A stretch of 64,000 nucleotides of DNA from CADCVQ01 sp038260305 (GTDB lineage: Bacteria; Actinomycetota; Thermoleophilia; Solirubrobacterales; Solirubrobacteraceae): the NCBI GenBank assembly GCA_038260305.1, contig JBBSNY010000003.1:1-64000 (forward strand), in the 5' to 3' direction. The translations under genes were made by a program, and so were the position numbers. Below the pieces are notes generated by a model. That model saw only the letters and a program-made list of their open reading frames with translations. It did no database searches and was not told the origin of the DNA. The first letter of the stretch is position 1, and every line of letters begins with the position of its first letter. Positions 8,131 to 16,273 of the stretch are shown in pieces.

Positions 8131-8376
8131 ATGAGCCCCGGGCCGCGCCGGATCTCCGAGCCGCTGCCGGCGACGGTCAACGCGGACCGAAGCGGCCGGC
8201 CGATCGAGGTCGACGGCGAGGACGTCGACGGCGTTCGCGAGTCCTGGCTCGTCGAGGATCGCTGGTGGACCGATCGGCCGCTGCGGCGCCGCTACTGGGA
8301 GCTCGTCACCGTCGGCGGTCGCAACGTCGTCGTGTTCCGCGACCTCGTGGCACAGGGCTGGTATCGCCAGCGCTGA
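8131..8376 (+). CDS. DUF6504-family protein
   Basis: An 81-residue protein with the conserved tryptophan/arginine-rich core (VEDRWWTD, RRRYWELVT) and a C-terminal GWYRQR. This family is typically encoded just after ImuB-type Y-family polymerases and is presumed to work with them. The ATG at 8131 is preferred because GGGAGG lies six bases upstream; an in-frame GTG at 8083 would overlap imuB. It is probably cotranscribed with imuB under LexA. Confidence 0.78.
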   Translation: MSPGPRRISEPLPATVNADRSGRPIEVDGEDVDGVRESWLVEDRWWTDRPLRRRYWELVTVGGRNVVVFRDLVAQGWYRQR

Positions 8377-8417
8377 CCCGCGCCGGGTGGCCTGCCGTAC
8401 CCCGTACCGTGCCCGCG

Positions 8418-8930
8418 ATGCAACCACCGACCTACCGCCGGCGCCTGCGCGTCGAGGGCGCCGTTCTCGCCGGCGCCGGAGCGCTCGGCTGCGCGCTCAT
8501 GCTCACGTTCGTCGACGCGGCTTCCGAGCGCGCGTTCAGCACGATCGGCCAGCTCGCCTTCGTCACGATCCTGATCGCCGCACTCGCGCCGCTGCTCGTG
8601 CGCCGCTCGCTCGCCCGCGCACGACCGGTTGCGCGGTCAGAGGACGGGCTCACCGGTCAGCCGACGGCGCTGTGGAAGCCGGTGCTCGTCACGATCGTCT
8701 TGACCGCGCTGTTCGTCGTCCCCGGCGAGCTCGGCGTCGGCGCCGCGGGATGGGATGCCGGCGTGCGGATCTGCGGTGGCTGCCTGCTCGTCGGCCTCGC
8801 CCAGGCCGTGCTCTTCGAGCACCTCGTTCGCGCCGACGAGGCGCGCAGCGGGCGCACGTTCGTCCGGCTGCCGGGCACGAGCGCGTTCGGCGGCACGAAA
8901 TTGGGGTTCTTCGGAGACAAAGAGGTGTAG
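8418..8930 (+). CDS. Uncharacterised membrane protein
   Basis: A 170-residue protein with four likely membrane helices in two pairs (about residues 13-32, 42-60, 88-105 and 115-135) and a hydrophilic C-terminal tail of about 35 residues. The start ATG at 8418 is preceded by TACCGT seven bases upstream, which suggests a leaderless transcript independent of imuB. No family was recognised. Confidence 0.7.
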   Translation: MQPPTYRRRLRVEGAVLAGAGALGCALMLTFVDAASERAFSTIGQLAFVTILIAALAPLLVRRSLARARPVARSEDGLTGQPTALWKPVLVTIVLTALFVVPGELGVGAAGWDAGVRICGGCLLVGLAQAVLFEHLVRADEARSGRTFVRLPGTSAFGGTKLGFFGDKEV

Positions 8931-8964
8931 TTCCGTCACACGCATCGCGCCAGCATGAGGGGCC

Positions 8965-10230
8965 ATGCGGAGGCTCTCCGATCAACGCGGCCAGGCGACG
9001 ATCGACTACGTCGGGCTGCTCGCCGTGCTGTCGGTCCTGCTCGCCGGCACGGCGTCGCTGACGGGCCTCGCTCCGGGGATCGTGAACGCCACGCTCGGGC
9101 AGTTTCGCCGGGCGTTGTGTCTCGTCGGCGGCGGGCACTGCCCGGCGGTGGCGTATCAGCCATGCACGGTCTCGAGCAAGCGCGACGCGCAGCACGTCGC
9201 GGTATCGGTGTTGTTCTGGCGCCTCGACGAGGATCACACTGTCCTGCGCGAGAAGCTGTCCGACGGGACTGTGCGCCTGACCGTCACCGAGACCCGCGGC
9301 GGCGGGCTCACGGGCGGCGTCGGCGGGAAGGCCCAGCTCCAGCTCACGAGCGGCCACGGGATCGGCTATGGCCGCGAGGCCCACGGCGCGATCGAGGCGG
9401 TCGTGGGACACGGCTCGGTGTATGTCGCCCGCGACGACCACGAGGCCGACGAGATCCTGCGAAACCTCCGCCGCAGCCTGCGGATCGGCCCCCTCGGCCT
9501 GGTGCGGATCGGACCGCACGTCAAGCGCCCGCAGTCGGACTTCGCGGAGGGCGGGCTGCGCGGGCTCGGCCGCCTCGGGATCGGCTCGAAGGTGAGCGCT
9601 TCGCTGGATGCGCTAGCGAGCGGGACGCTCGGCGCCAGTCGCAATCACGACAGCGGCGAGACGACGATCACGTTGAGCGCCACCGGTTCGGCATACGGGC
9701 TGCTGAGCATCGTGCTGGGCGGGGCGGTGAGCGCGTCGGACGGGCAGGCTTCACTCGCACTGAAGCTCGACCGTCGCGGCAATCCCATCCAGCTGACACT
9801 CGAGGCGACGGGCTCGATGGGCCCGGGCGCTGCACTTCCGGTGAAGCTGACGCGGCTGCTCGGCATGCGCAAGGAGGGGAGTTCCGCCGGCGCGTGGGCT
9901 CAGAAGACCGGTAGCCGACGGTGGGAGGTCAGCGCTCAGATGGATCTGCGCGACCCCAGCGTTGCGGCGGCCTGGAAGGCGTTCGCGCACGACCCGACGA
10001 GCGGCGCCGCGATTCGCGCGCTCGGGACACGCATGCGCGAGCAGGCGCAGCTCGACACACGCACCTATGTCGTCGACAGCACGTCGACCGGCGGCGAGCT
10101 CGAGCTCGCGCTCGCCGTGAAGATCGGCGGCGAGCTCACCGCTGCGAGCGACCGGGCGCGGCTGCTCGCGGCCTCCACGCGCCCGCCGGGCGGGCTGTGG
10201 GAGCGGCGGATCGACTGCGTACCGGTATGA
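8965..10230 (+). CDS. Large exported protein with a pseudopilin-like N-terminus
   Basis: A 421-residue protein whose N-terminus RGQATIDYVGLLAVLSVLLA resembles Flp/TadE-type class III signal peptides: a short basic leader, then Q-A-T-x-(E/D)-Y and a hydrophobic helix. The remaining 390 residues are hydrophilic, have several cysteines (CLVGGGHC, a terminal DCVPV) and beta-strand-rich repeats of the type GxGxSLxL. No known domain was recognised and no tad/flp genes lie nearby. GAGGGG lies three bases before the ATG. Confidence 0.75.
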   Translation: MRRLSDQRGQATIDYVGLLAVLSVLLAGTASLTGLAPGIVNATLGQFRRALCLVGGGHCPAVAYQPCTVSSKRDAQHVAVSVLFWRLDEDHTVLREKLSDGTVRLTVTETRGGGLTGGVGGKAQLQLTSGHGIGYGREAHGAIEAVVGHGSVYVARDDHEADEILRNLRRSLRIGPLGLVRIGPHVKRPQSDFAEGGLRGLGRLGIGSKVSASLDALASGTLGASRNHDSGETTITLSATGSAYGLLSIVLGGAVSASDGQASLALKLDRRGNPIQLTLEATGSMGPGAALPVKLTRLLGMRKEGSSAGAWAQKTGSRRWEVSAQMDLRDPSVAAAWKAFAHDPTSGAAIRALGTRMREQAQLDTRTYVVDSTSTGGELELALAVKIGGELTAASDRARLLAASTRPPGGLWERRIDCVPV

Positions 10231-10241
10231 GGAAGACGGGA

Positions 10242-10269
10242 GGGTGGGCCGCCGGGGGGCGACCCACCC
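10242..10269. terminator. Hairpin between convergent genes
   Basis: GGGTGGG at 10242-10248 pairs with CCCACCC at 10263-10269 around a G-rich loop. It lies 12 bases after the upstream stop and 31 bases from the convergent CAP-gene stop, so it may terminate either direction. No T-run follows. A TCTAGCAGGCC duplication (about 10272 and 10299) lies beside it and includes the CAP-gene stop. Confidence 0.5.
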
Positions 10270-10299
10270 GATCTAGCAGGCCGATACGGCCGGGCCGTT

Positions 10300-10800
10300 C
10301 TAGCAGGCCATCGTGCGGTCGGTCTTGTTGCCGAAGTCCGTCGTCCAGTAAGAGCCGAACGTCGAACCGGCGCTCGTCGCGTGGCCGATCCCGATGACCT
10401 TGAAGGACTTGCTCAGCATGTTCTTGCGGTGTCCGGCAGAGTTCTTCCACTGCGTGAAGGTCGCGGACGCCGTCGCCGACCCGGCGGCGATGTTCTCGCC
10501 CTTGGCGTTGCCCTTGTAGCCGAACGCCGCGATGCGCTGGGCGTACGTGCGGCCGAGGCTGCCGATGTGGTCGAAGTAGTCGTTGCGGGCCATGTCGGTA
10601 CTCAGCCAGGTCGCGGCCTTGGTCAGCGAGATCGAGACCTTCAGGGCGGGCCGCTTGTGCTGCGCGCGGTAGGCGTTGATCTGCTGGCAGAACGCCTTCT
10701 CCTGGGAGTCCAGGACGGGATCGCCGGACTGCGCGAGCGCTGACGCGGTCGGGAGGGCGAAGCAGATCAGGAGGGCGAGGGCGAGGGAGCGAATGGACAT
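10300..10800 (-). CDS. Secreted CAP/SCP-domain protein
   Basis: A 166-residue protein with a Sec signal peptide (MSIRSLALALLICFALPTAS, cleavage near ALA-QS) and one CAP (CRISP/PR-1/SCP) domain. Family motifs are visible: NAYRAQH at the start, YFDHIGSLG, GENIAAG, and a HRKNML segment carrying the conserved histidine. Single CAP domains of this kind are exported and often bind small hydrophobic ligands or the cell wall. Two cysteines, one near the N-terminus and one at the last residue, could form a disulfide. Confidence 0.9.
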   Translation of the reverse strand: MSIRSLALALLICFALPTASALAQSGDPVLDSQEKAFCQQINAYRAQHKRPALKVSISLTKAATWLSTDMARNDYFDHIGSLGRTYAQRIAAFGYKGNAKGENIAAGSATASATFTQWKNSAGHRKNMLSKSFKVIGIGHATSAGSTFGSYWTTDFGNKTDRTMAC

Positions 10801-10850
10801 GCTGGTTCATCGCCCCGTCCAGACCCCAGCAGTCGGATGTGGACGCTTCT

Positions 10851-10901
10851 CTGGACGTTCGGTCCCCCGCGGCGGACGGCCGCCGTCGAACGAACGTCCA
10901 G
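10851..10901. repeat. Perfect 11-bp inverted repeat before dnaE2
   Basis: CTGGACGTTCG at 10851-10861 is repeated in inverted form at 10891-10901. The 29-base interior contains a further GGCGG/CCGCC hairpin. It lies between the divergent CAP and dnaE2 genes, about 90 bases before the dnaE2 LexA box. Confidence 0.7.
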
Positions 10902-10992
10902 CGGGGCGTCAGGCGAGCGGCACCGAGCGTCGAACGCGGACCTCCGCGCCCGCAAGGTCACGCCCGCTGCGTGACACCATCCTGCGCTCGTG

Positions 10993-11006
10993 CGAACATC
11001 TGTTCG
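10993..11006. promoter_or_regulatory. LexA box upstream of dnaE2
   Basis: CGAACATCTGTTCG is a perfect SOS box. It ends one base before the dnaE2 ATG, so no ribosome-binding site is available and the transcript is probably leaderless or nearly so. Confidence 0.94.
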
Positions 11007-11007
11007 T

Positions 11008-14000
11008 ATGCCGTACACCGAGCTGCACTGCCACTCCGCGTACTCCTTCCTGGACGGCGCGTCCCAGCCCGAGGAGCTCGTCGCGGCGGCGCTGCGCCAG
11101 GGCCACGAGGCGATGGCGCTCACCGACCACGACTCGCTGTCGGGCTCGATGGAGTTCGCGCAGGCGGCGCAGGCGCTCGGCCTGCGGGCGATCCACGGGG
11201 CGGAGGTGACGCTCGACGACGGCCGCCACATCACGCTGCTCGTGCGCGACGAGACCGGCTGGCGCAACCTCTGCCGGCTGCTGACGGTGGCACACGCGCA
11301 CACGCGCGACGGGCGCCAGCGCGACCGCGGCGAGCCCGAGGTCTCGCTCGACGACGTCGAGGCGCACCGCGCCGGCCTCGTCTGCCTGTCGGGCTGCGCC
11401 GCCCGCGGCGTGCGCGACGAGCCGACGATGCGCCGGTTGCTCGGGGTCTTCGGCCACGAGGACCTACGCGTCGAGCTGCAGCGCCCGCTCGCCCGCCACG
11501 ACCGGGCGCTGAACCGCGGCCTATCCGGGCTCGCAGAGCGCCTCGGCGTGCCTACGGTCGCGACCGGCAACGTCCACGCGCACAGCGCTGGGCGCGCACT
11601 GCTGCAGGACGCGTTCGTCGCGATCCGCGAGCACGCGACGCTCGACGCCTCCGAGCCGCTGCGGCGCGGCAACCACGCGCACGTGCTGAGCACTCCGCAG
11701 GCGATGGCATCGCGCTTCTGCGACCACCCCGAGGCCGTGGCCGAGTCGCAGCGGCTCGCCGAGCGGCTGACGTTCGATCTCACGAAGGACCTCGGCTACC
11801 GCTACCCCGGTGCCGAGGACGCCGGCGCCGATCGCGCGCTCGCCGAGATCTGCGGGGCGCGCTTCGACGAGCGCTACCCCGTCGGATCGAAGCATCGCCT
11901 CGAGGCGCAGGCGCGCCTGGAGGACGAGCTGCGTGTCATCGACTCGCTCGGCCTGGCGGGCTTCTTCGTTCTGCATCGGGAGATCCTCGAGCTCGCGCGC
12001 GAGATCGCCGTCCAAGTCCGCGGCCGCGACAGCGCGCGGTCGCTGCTGCCGCCCGGCCGCGGGCGCGGCTCGAGCGTGTCGTCGATCGTCTGCCACCTCA
12101 CCGGTCTCAGCCACGTCGACCCGATCGCCAACAAGCTCCTGCTCGGGCGCTTCCTCAACGAGGAGCTGACGGCGCTGCCGGACATCGACCTCGACTTCCC
12201 GCGCGACATCCGCGAGGTGCTGATCCCGCGCATCCACGAGGTCTACGGATCCGAGCGCTCGGCGCTCGTGGCCGCCTTTCCGACCTACCGGGCGCGGGGC
12301 GCGATCCGCGAGCTCGGCAAGGCGCTCGGGTTGGCGCCGGGGGAGATCGAGCGCGTCGCGCGCGGGAGCGAGGGCTGGTCGGCCGGCGACGTCGACCGTG
12401 ACATCGACACGGCGCTCGGCGAGGGGCGGCGCACGGGCCGCTGGGCTTGGCTCGCGCGGCTGGCCGCCGAGGCGCAGGGGCTGCCGCGCCACCTCTCACA
12501 GCACTCCGGCGGGATGATCGTCGCGACGCGGCCGCTCGTCGACTGCGTCCCGCTCGTACCGGCAGCGATGGAGGGCCGCCAGCTCGCGCAGTGGGACAAG
12601 GACTCCTGCTCGGACGCGGGCTTCCTGAAGATCGACCTGCTCGGGCTCGGGATGCTGAGCGCCGTCGAGCGCTGCGTCGAGCACGTCGCGGCGCGGCGCG
12701 GCGAGCGCATCGACCTGTCGCGAATCCCGTTCGACGACCCCGCGACCTACGACTGCATCCAGAACGCAGAGACGACCGGCGTCTTTCAGATCGAGTCGCG
12801 CGCGCAGATGGGCTCGCTGCGGCGCACGCGCCCGAAGAACCTCGACGAGATCACGATCCAGGTCGCGATCGTGCGCCCGGGGCCGATCGTCGGCGGCGCC
12901 GTCAACCCGTACATCGAGCGCCGTCAGCGCCTGAACGTCGATCCGTCCTTCCAGGTGCCCTACCTGCATCCGTCGCTCGAGGAGCCGCTGCGCGACACGC
13001 TCGGCACGATCATCTTCCAGGACCAGGTGCTCGAGGTCGCGCAGGCCTTCGCCGGCTTCAGCGTGGGGGAGGCCGAGGGGCTGCGGCGGGCGATGAGCCG
13101 CAAGCGCTCGGCGGAGGCGATCGAGGCCCATCACCGCGGCTTCGTCGAGGGCGCGATGCGCAAGCACTCCGATGTCGGCATCGAGCTCGCCGAGAAGGTC
13201 TTCGAGATGGTCTCCGGCTTCTCGGGCTTCGGCTTCCCGAAGGCGCACGGCGCCGCCTTCGGCCTGCTCGCCTACCAGTCGACGTGGCTGCGCGTGCACT
13301 ACGGCCCCGAGTTCCTGTGCTCGCTGCTCGACGAGCAGCCGATGGGCTTCTATCCGCCCGATGCGCTCGTCCACGAGGCGCAGCGGCGCGGGATCTCGGT
13401 ATTCGCACCGGAGGTCAACGCGAGTGCGGCAGGCTGCACGGTGACGCCGGAGGGTGCTGTGCAGGTGGGTCTCGGCTACGTCCTCGGCGTGCGCGCCGAC
13501 GAGATCGCCGCCCTCGTCGCGGCCCGTGAGGCGGGCGGGCCGTTCGCGTCGCTGGCCGACCTCGCCTCGCGCGCGGGGGCCGGGCGGCCGGCGCTCGAGC
13601 GGCTCGCCTGGTCGGGCGCCTGCGACGCGCTGGCCGGCGGCGACCGGCGCATCGCGCTGTGGCAGCTCGGAGTTGCCGCGCCCGGCGTACACGTCCGTGG
13701 ACGCGACGGGGTGCAACTCGCGCTCGCGCTCGACCTGCCCGCGCCGCCGGCGTTGAAGCCCGTGCCCGCATGGGAGGCGATGGTCGCCGACTACGCCACG
13801 ACGGGGCTGACGGCGACGACGCACCCGCTCAAGCTGCTGCGCCCGCGTCTGGACGTCGCGCGTGCCGTGAGCATCGGCGAGCTCGAGCGGCTGCAGCACG
13901 GCGTGCCGGTGCGCGTCGGCGGGCTCGTCGTCGCGCGCCAGCGCCCGGGGACCGCGAAGGGGATCCTCTTCCTGCTGCTCGAGGACGAGCACGGCACCGT

Positions 14001-14307
14001 CAACGTCGTCGTCTCGCCGCAGGTCTACGAGCGCGACCGCCTGGCTGTGCGCACGGAGCCGCTGCTGATGATCGAGGGCCGTCTCGAGCGCCATGCCTCT
14101 GCGGGCGGAGCGATCAACCTGCTCGCGCGGCGGGTGACGCGACTCGACGTGCCCGATCGCGTCGCCGCGGAGGTCAAGGACATCTCGCTGCTCGACCTGG
14201 CCGAGCTCGCGCGCCAGGCGGAGCAGCAGGTCGCGGCGACCGGCACCGACGACTTCCGCGCGGTGGCGCCCGCGGTCCAGAGCTTCGCGGCCGGCAGGCG
14301 CCGCTGA
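11008..14307 (+). CDS. dnaE2: Error-prone DNA polymerase DnaE2
   Basis: A 1099-residue C-family polymerase for damage-induced mutagenesis. The N-terminal PHP domain begins TELHCHSAYSFLDGAS. The palm motif PDIDLDFPRDIR (about residues 390-401) carries the catalytic aspartates. Finger motifs include FQIESRAQMGSLRR and FGFPKAHGAAF, and an OB-fold (RVGGLVVARQR...GTVNVVV) lies near residues 965-1010. The length and the absence of a C-terminal tau-binding extension fit DnaE2, not replicative DnaE1. The ATG at 11008 is chosen because the LexA box fills the preceding bases. Confidence 0.96.
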   Translation: MPYTELHCHSAYSFLDGASQPEELVAAALRQGHEAMALTDHDSLSGSMEFAQAAQALGLRAIHGAEVTLDDGRHITLLVRDETGWRNLCRLLTVAHAHTRDGRQRDRGEPEVSLDDVEAHRAGLVCLSGCAARGVRDEPTMRRLLGVFGHEDLRVELQRPLARHDRALNRGLSGLAERLGVPTVATGNVHAHSAGRALLQDAFVAIREHATLDASEPLRRGNHAHVLSTPQAMASRFCDHPEAVAESQRLAERLTFDLTKDLGYRYPGAEDAGADRALAEICGARFDERYPVGSKHRLEAQARLEDELRVIDSLGLAGFFVLHREILELAREIAVQVRGRDSARSLLPPGRGRGSSVSSIVCHLTGLSHVDPIANKLLLGRFLNEELTALPDIDLDFPRDIREVLIPRIHEVYGSERSALVAAFPTYRARGAIRELGKALGLAPGEIERVARGSEGWSAGDVDRDIDTALGEGRRTGRWAWLARLAAEAQGLPRHLSQHSGGMIVATRPLVDCVPLVPAAMEGRQLAQWDKDSCSDAGFLKIDLLGLGMLSAVERCVEHVAARRGERIDLSRIPFDDPATYDCIQNAETTGVFQIESRAQMGSLRRTRPKNLDEITIQVAIVRPGPIVGGAVNPYIERRQRLNVDPSFQVPYLHPSLEEPLRDTLGTIIFQDQVLEVAQAFAGFSVGEAEGLRRAMSRKRSAEAIEAHHRGFVEGAMRKHSDVGIELAEKVFEMVSGFSGFGFPKAHGAAFGLLAYQSTWLRVHYGPEFLCSLLDEQPMGFYPPDALVHEAQRRGISVFAPEVNASAAGCTVTPEGAVQVGLGYVLGVRADEIAALVAAREAGGPFASLADLASRAGAGRPALERLAWSGACDALAGGDRRIALWQLGVAAPGVHVRGRDGVQLALALDLPAPPALKPVPAWEAMVADYATTGLTATTHPLKLLRPRLDVARAVSIGELERLQHGVPVRVGGLVVARQRPGTAKGILFLLLEDEHGTVNVVVSPQVYERDRLAVRTEPLLMIEGRLERHASAGGAINLLARRVTRLDVPDRVAAEVKDISLLDLAELARQAEQQVAATGTDDFRAVAPAVQSFAAGRRR

Positions 14308-14476
14308 TGGCCGGCAGCGAACACGAAGGCTCTCGTCGAGCGATGCCGGCCGGCACCGGCCGATGGCCTCGCGGCGTGAGCGAACGGCCCGCCGGCCGCG
14401 GTTTTGTCGTCGCGGGGCCGCGCTTCACGCGATCTCGGCGTCACCGTCCGACGCCGTGAAGTAGATTCCGCGCCGC

Positions 14477-14956
14477 ATGGCTGCTGCACTCTTCCTCGGA
14501 TTCTTCATCCTCCTCGGCCTCGGCGTCGTCGGCGTCGCGATGCGCGGCGGGCCTCGCGGCGTTCGCGACACGCTTGAGATCGGACGCCGGCGGCCCCTGC
14601 ATCTGGCGGAGTTCGCGATCGCCGGGCTCGTCCTGGCCTTCGGGATCGCCGTGCCGCTGATCGTCCTGTCCGGAGATCAGGCCTCGGCCGGGCCGGGCGG
14701 GACGAAGCTCACGGCGACCCAGAAGGAGGGCCGCGAGATCTTCGCCGAGAAGTGCGCGACCTGCCACACGCTCAAGGACGCCAACGCCGTCGGCAAGGTC
14801 GGTCCCGACCTCGACATGCTGCAGCCGCCGCTCGCGCTGACGCTGAACGCGATCAAGCAGGGTCGCGCGGGCAAGGGCCAGATGCCGGCCCAGCTCGTCG
14901 AGAACGACGACGCCCGCAAGGTCGGCTCGTACCTCGTCGAAGTCGCCGGGCGCTAG
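14477..14956 (+). CDS. Membrane-anchored c-type cytochrome
   Basis: A 159-residue protein with two N-terminal membrane helices (about residues 3-21 and 44-65) and a C-terminal mono-haem cytochrome c domain. The haem motif is CATCH (Cys93, Cys96, His97) and the likely axial methionine is Met136 in GKGQMPAQL. It would act on the outer face of the membrane in electron transfer. No oxidase genes are adjacent. TAGATT lies nine bases before the ATG, suggesting a leaderless transcript. A terminator hairpin follows at 15091. Confidence 0.9.
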   Translation: MAAALFLGFFILLGLGVVGVAMRGGPRGVRDTLEIGRRRPLHLAEFAIAGLVLAFGIAVPLIVLSGDQASAGPGGTKLTATQKEGREIFAEKCATCHTLKDANAVGKVGPDLDMLQPPLALTLNAIKQGRAGKGQMPAQLVENDDARKVGSYLVEVAGR

Positions 14957-15169
14957 TCGCACCAGCACCTCGGTCGGATCGGGCGCCGGCACGGCGCTGC
15001 GTACGCGGCACCGCGCTGCCGCCGCAAGGCGCTGCACGCGCTCGTGCCTGCCCGCTGCCTGGTTGTTGACGTCCCCGTTGCCGACGCGAACCCGCAAACT
15101 GCGGGCTTTCCGTCCGCACTCTCCATAAGACTGCGCATATGCAGGGAAATCCATCGCTGGTACGATGGC
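14957..15169. other. Intergenic region before the riboswitch
   Basis: No gene is seen. It contains GC-rich imperfect repeats of the type GGCGCTGC, the terminator at 15091-15105 and presumably the promoter of the riboswitch transcript, possibly around the AT-richer CTCCATAAGACTGCGCATAT at 15121-15140. Confidence 0.5.
15091..15109 (+). terminator. Terminator hairpin of the cytochrome gene
   Basis: CCCGCA-aac-TGCGGG forms a compact 6-bp stem followed by CTTTCC. It is 135 bases after the cytochrome stop. Confidence 0.55.
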
Positions 15170-15303
15170 GCCGTCAGATCGCCGAGTCCTGGCGTTCGGA
15201 AGGCGCCAGGAGCGGGGGAACCACACGTAGGGGCGAATCGTCTTGCCGTTCGAGATGTAGCGCTGCTCTTTCAGCGCGAGCCCGTCAGCTAACCCCGTAG
15301 GCC
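15170..15303 (+). promoter_or_regulatory. Cyclic-di-AMP riboswitch (ydaO/yuaA type)
   Basis: The 5' untranslated region carries the hallmarks of the ydaO-yuaA class: GCCGAGTCC near the start, GGAGCGGGGGAACC in the first ligand-binding half, GGGGCGAATC in the middle, and GAGCCCGTCAGCTAACCCCGTAGGC at the 3' end. A GC-rich variable hairpin (AGCGCTG...CAGCGC) sits where the family has one. It ends about 25 bases before the ATG of the downstream gene, so it could act on translation. Exact ends are approximate. Confidence 0.88.
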
Positions 15304-15328
15304 TCACCGAAAGAGGACAACAGACCAC

Positions 15329-15886
15329 ATGGCACATTCGCAAGCCCGCGCCTGGTGGGCTGATGTCGAGCATCTCCGAGATGACTACGCGCGAACCGAC
15401 GAGGCTCGCCGTCGTGCGGACGAGGCGGACCTGGCGTCGCGCCGAGCCACTCGTGAGCGCCGGCAGGTCGAGTCGGAGCTGCGGCGCCTGAGCGGACCGC
15501 TGCGCGGCGAGGACGCGCCGCCACGCAGGGCGCCGGAGCCAGCGCTGGCGCCGCGCCGCGGCGAGCACCCCGACACGCACGCGCCGGCCCCCGTGCGCGC
15601 GCAGGCCAACCCTTCTCCCGTCGCGGAACCGCGTCGTCCTCGGGTCCGGGGCACCGGTCAGCCCGGCCGAGCGACGATCGAGCTTCGCGGCCGCACCGTC
15701 CCCGCGCCCGCTGTGCCGCGTGTGCAGGACCCCGAGCGCCGCCGTCCGCCGCGCCGGCCGATAGAGCGCGTCGGCGCCCGCCCCGACCGTGTCGCGATGT
15801 GGGCCCTGCTCATGGGCCTGCTGCTGATCCTCGTGGCCCTCGGCACGTCGGATGCGCCGGCGTTCGTCGCGCTGACGCTGCGCTGA
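15329..15886 (+). CDS. Unknown membrane protein under a c-di-AMP riboswitch
   Basis: A 185-residue protein with three parts: a charged, probably coiled-coil N-terminus (about residues 10-55, rich in Arg, Glu and Ala), a long proline/arginine-rich linker (about 55-150), and one C-terminal membrane helix (MWALLMGLLLILVALG, about 158-173). AGAGGA lies about ten bases before the ATG. It has no cell-wall hydrolase, Rpf or transporter domain of the sort usually found after this riboswitch in actinobacteria. A role in envelope or osmotic homeostasis is only inferred from the riboswitch. Confidence 0.75.
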   Translation: MAHSQARAWWADVEHLRDDYARTDEARRRADEADLASRRATRERRQVESELRRLSGPLRGEDAPPRRAPEPALAPRRGEHPDTHAPAPVRAQANPSPVAEPRRPRVRGTGQPGRATIELRGRTVPAPAVPRVQDPERRRPPRRPIERVGARPDRVAMWALLMGLLLILVALGTSDAPAFVALTLR

Positions 15887-16273
15887 AGGGCCACTCGCGC
15901 CGTGCGCGGCGGTTCCTGAGCACCCGCCGTCGCTGACGCAGCACACGAAGGCCACTCGCGCCGTCCGGCGCGCCTCCTGAGCACCCGCCGCCGTGTCGCT
16001 GGGACTAGACCCGCGCCACGATCCTCGCAACGCCGCACGCTTCCTGCACACAACGAGCGTCTATGCGCCAGGTTGGGTCTGGAGCCTCGCGAGCCGGGGG
16101 GCCTTTGCAAATCCATCACGTCTTCGTGAGCCTTGCTTAAGCGCGGCGCGTAGAAGTGATCAGGCGCCCTTGAAAGGGACCTGGTAGGGGCTTACACTTA
16201 CGTCTTGTAAGGAACGAACCCCGAGTAGAGCAGTTGGCAGGGATCGCCGTCCCCATCTCCAGAAGGCCACCCC
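15887..16273. other. Intergenic region with duplicated segment and promoter
   Basis: No gene is seen. A segment of about 60 bases beginning GGCCACTCGCGCCGT and containing CCTGAGCACCCGCCG occurs twice, near 15892 and 15950. The 3' part (16170-16212) is less GC-rich and holds the presumed promoter and operator of the next operon. Confidence 0.6.
16191..16212. promoter_or_regulatory. Candidate HxlR operator
   Basis: CTTAC at 16191-16195 and again at 16197-16201 faces GTAAG at 16207-16211, giving the dyad CTTAC-GTCTT-GTAAG. HxlR-family regulators bind short dyads of this kind, and an HxlR gene is the second gene of the downstream operon. Binding is inferred. Confidence 0.5.

Noticed and set aside
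14307..14460. A 50-codon open frame starting in the dnaE2 stop codon (TGATG)
   Set aside because: The translation is Arg/Gly/Pro-rich without a recognisable motif and third-position GC is lower than in neighbouring genes. The overlap alone is not enough.
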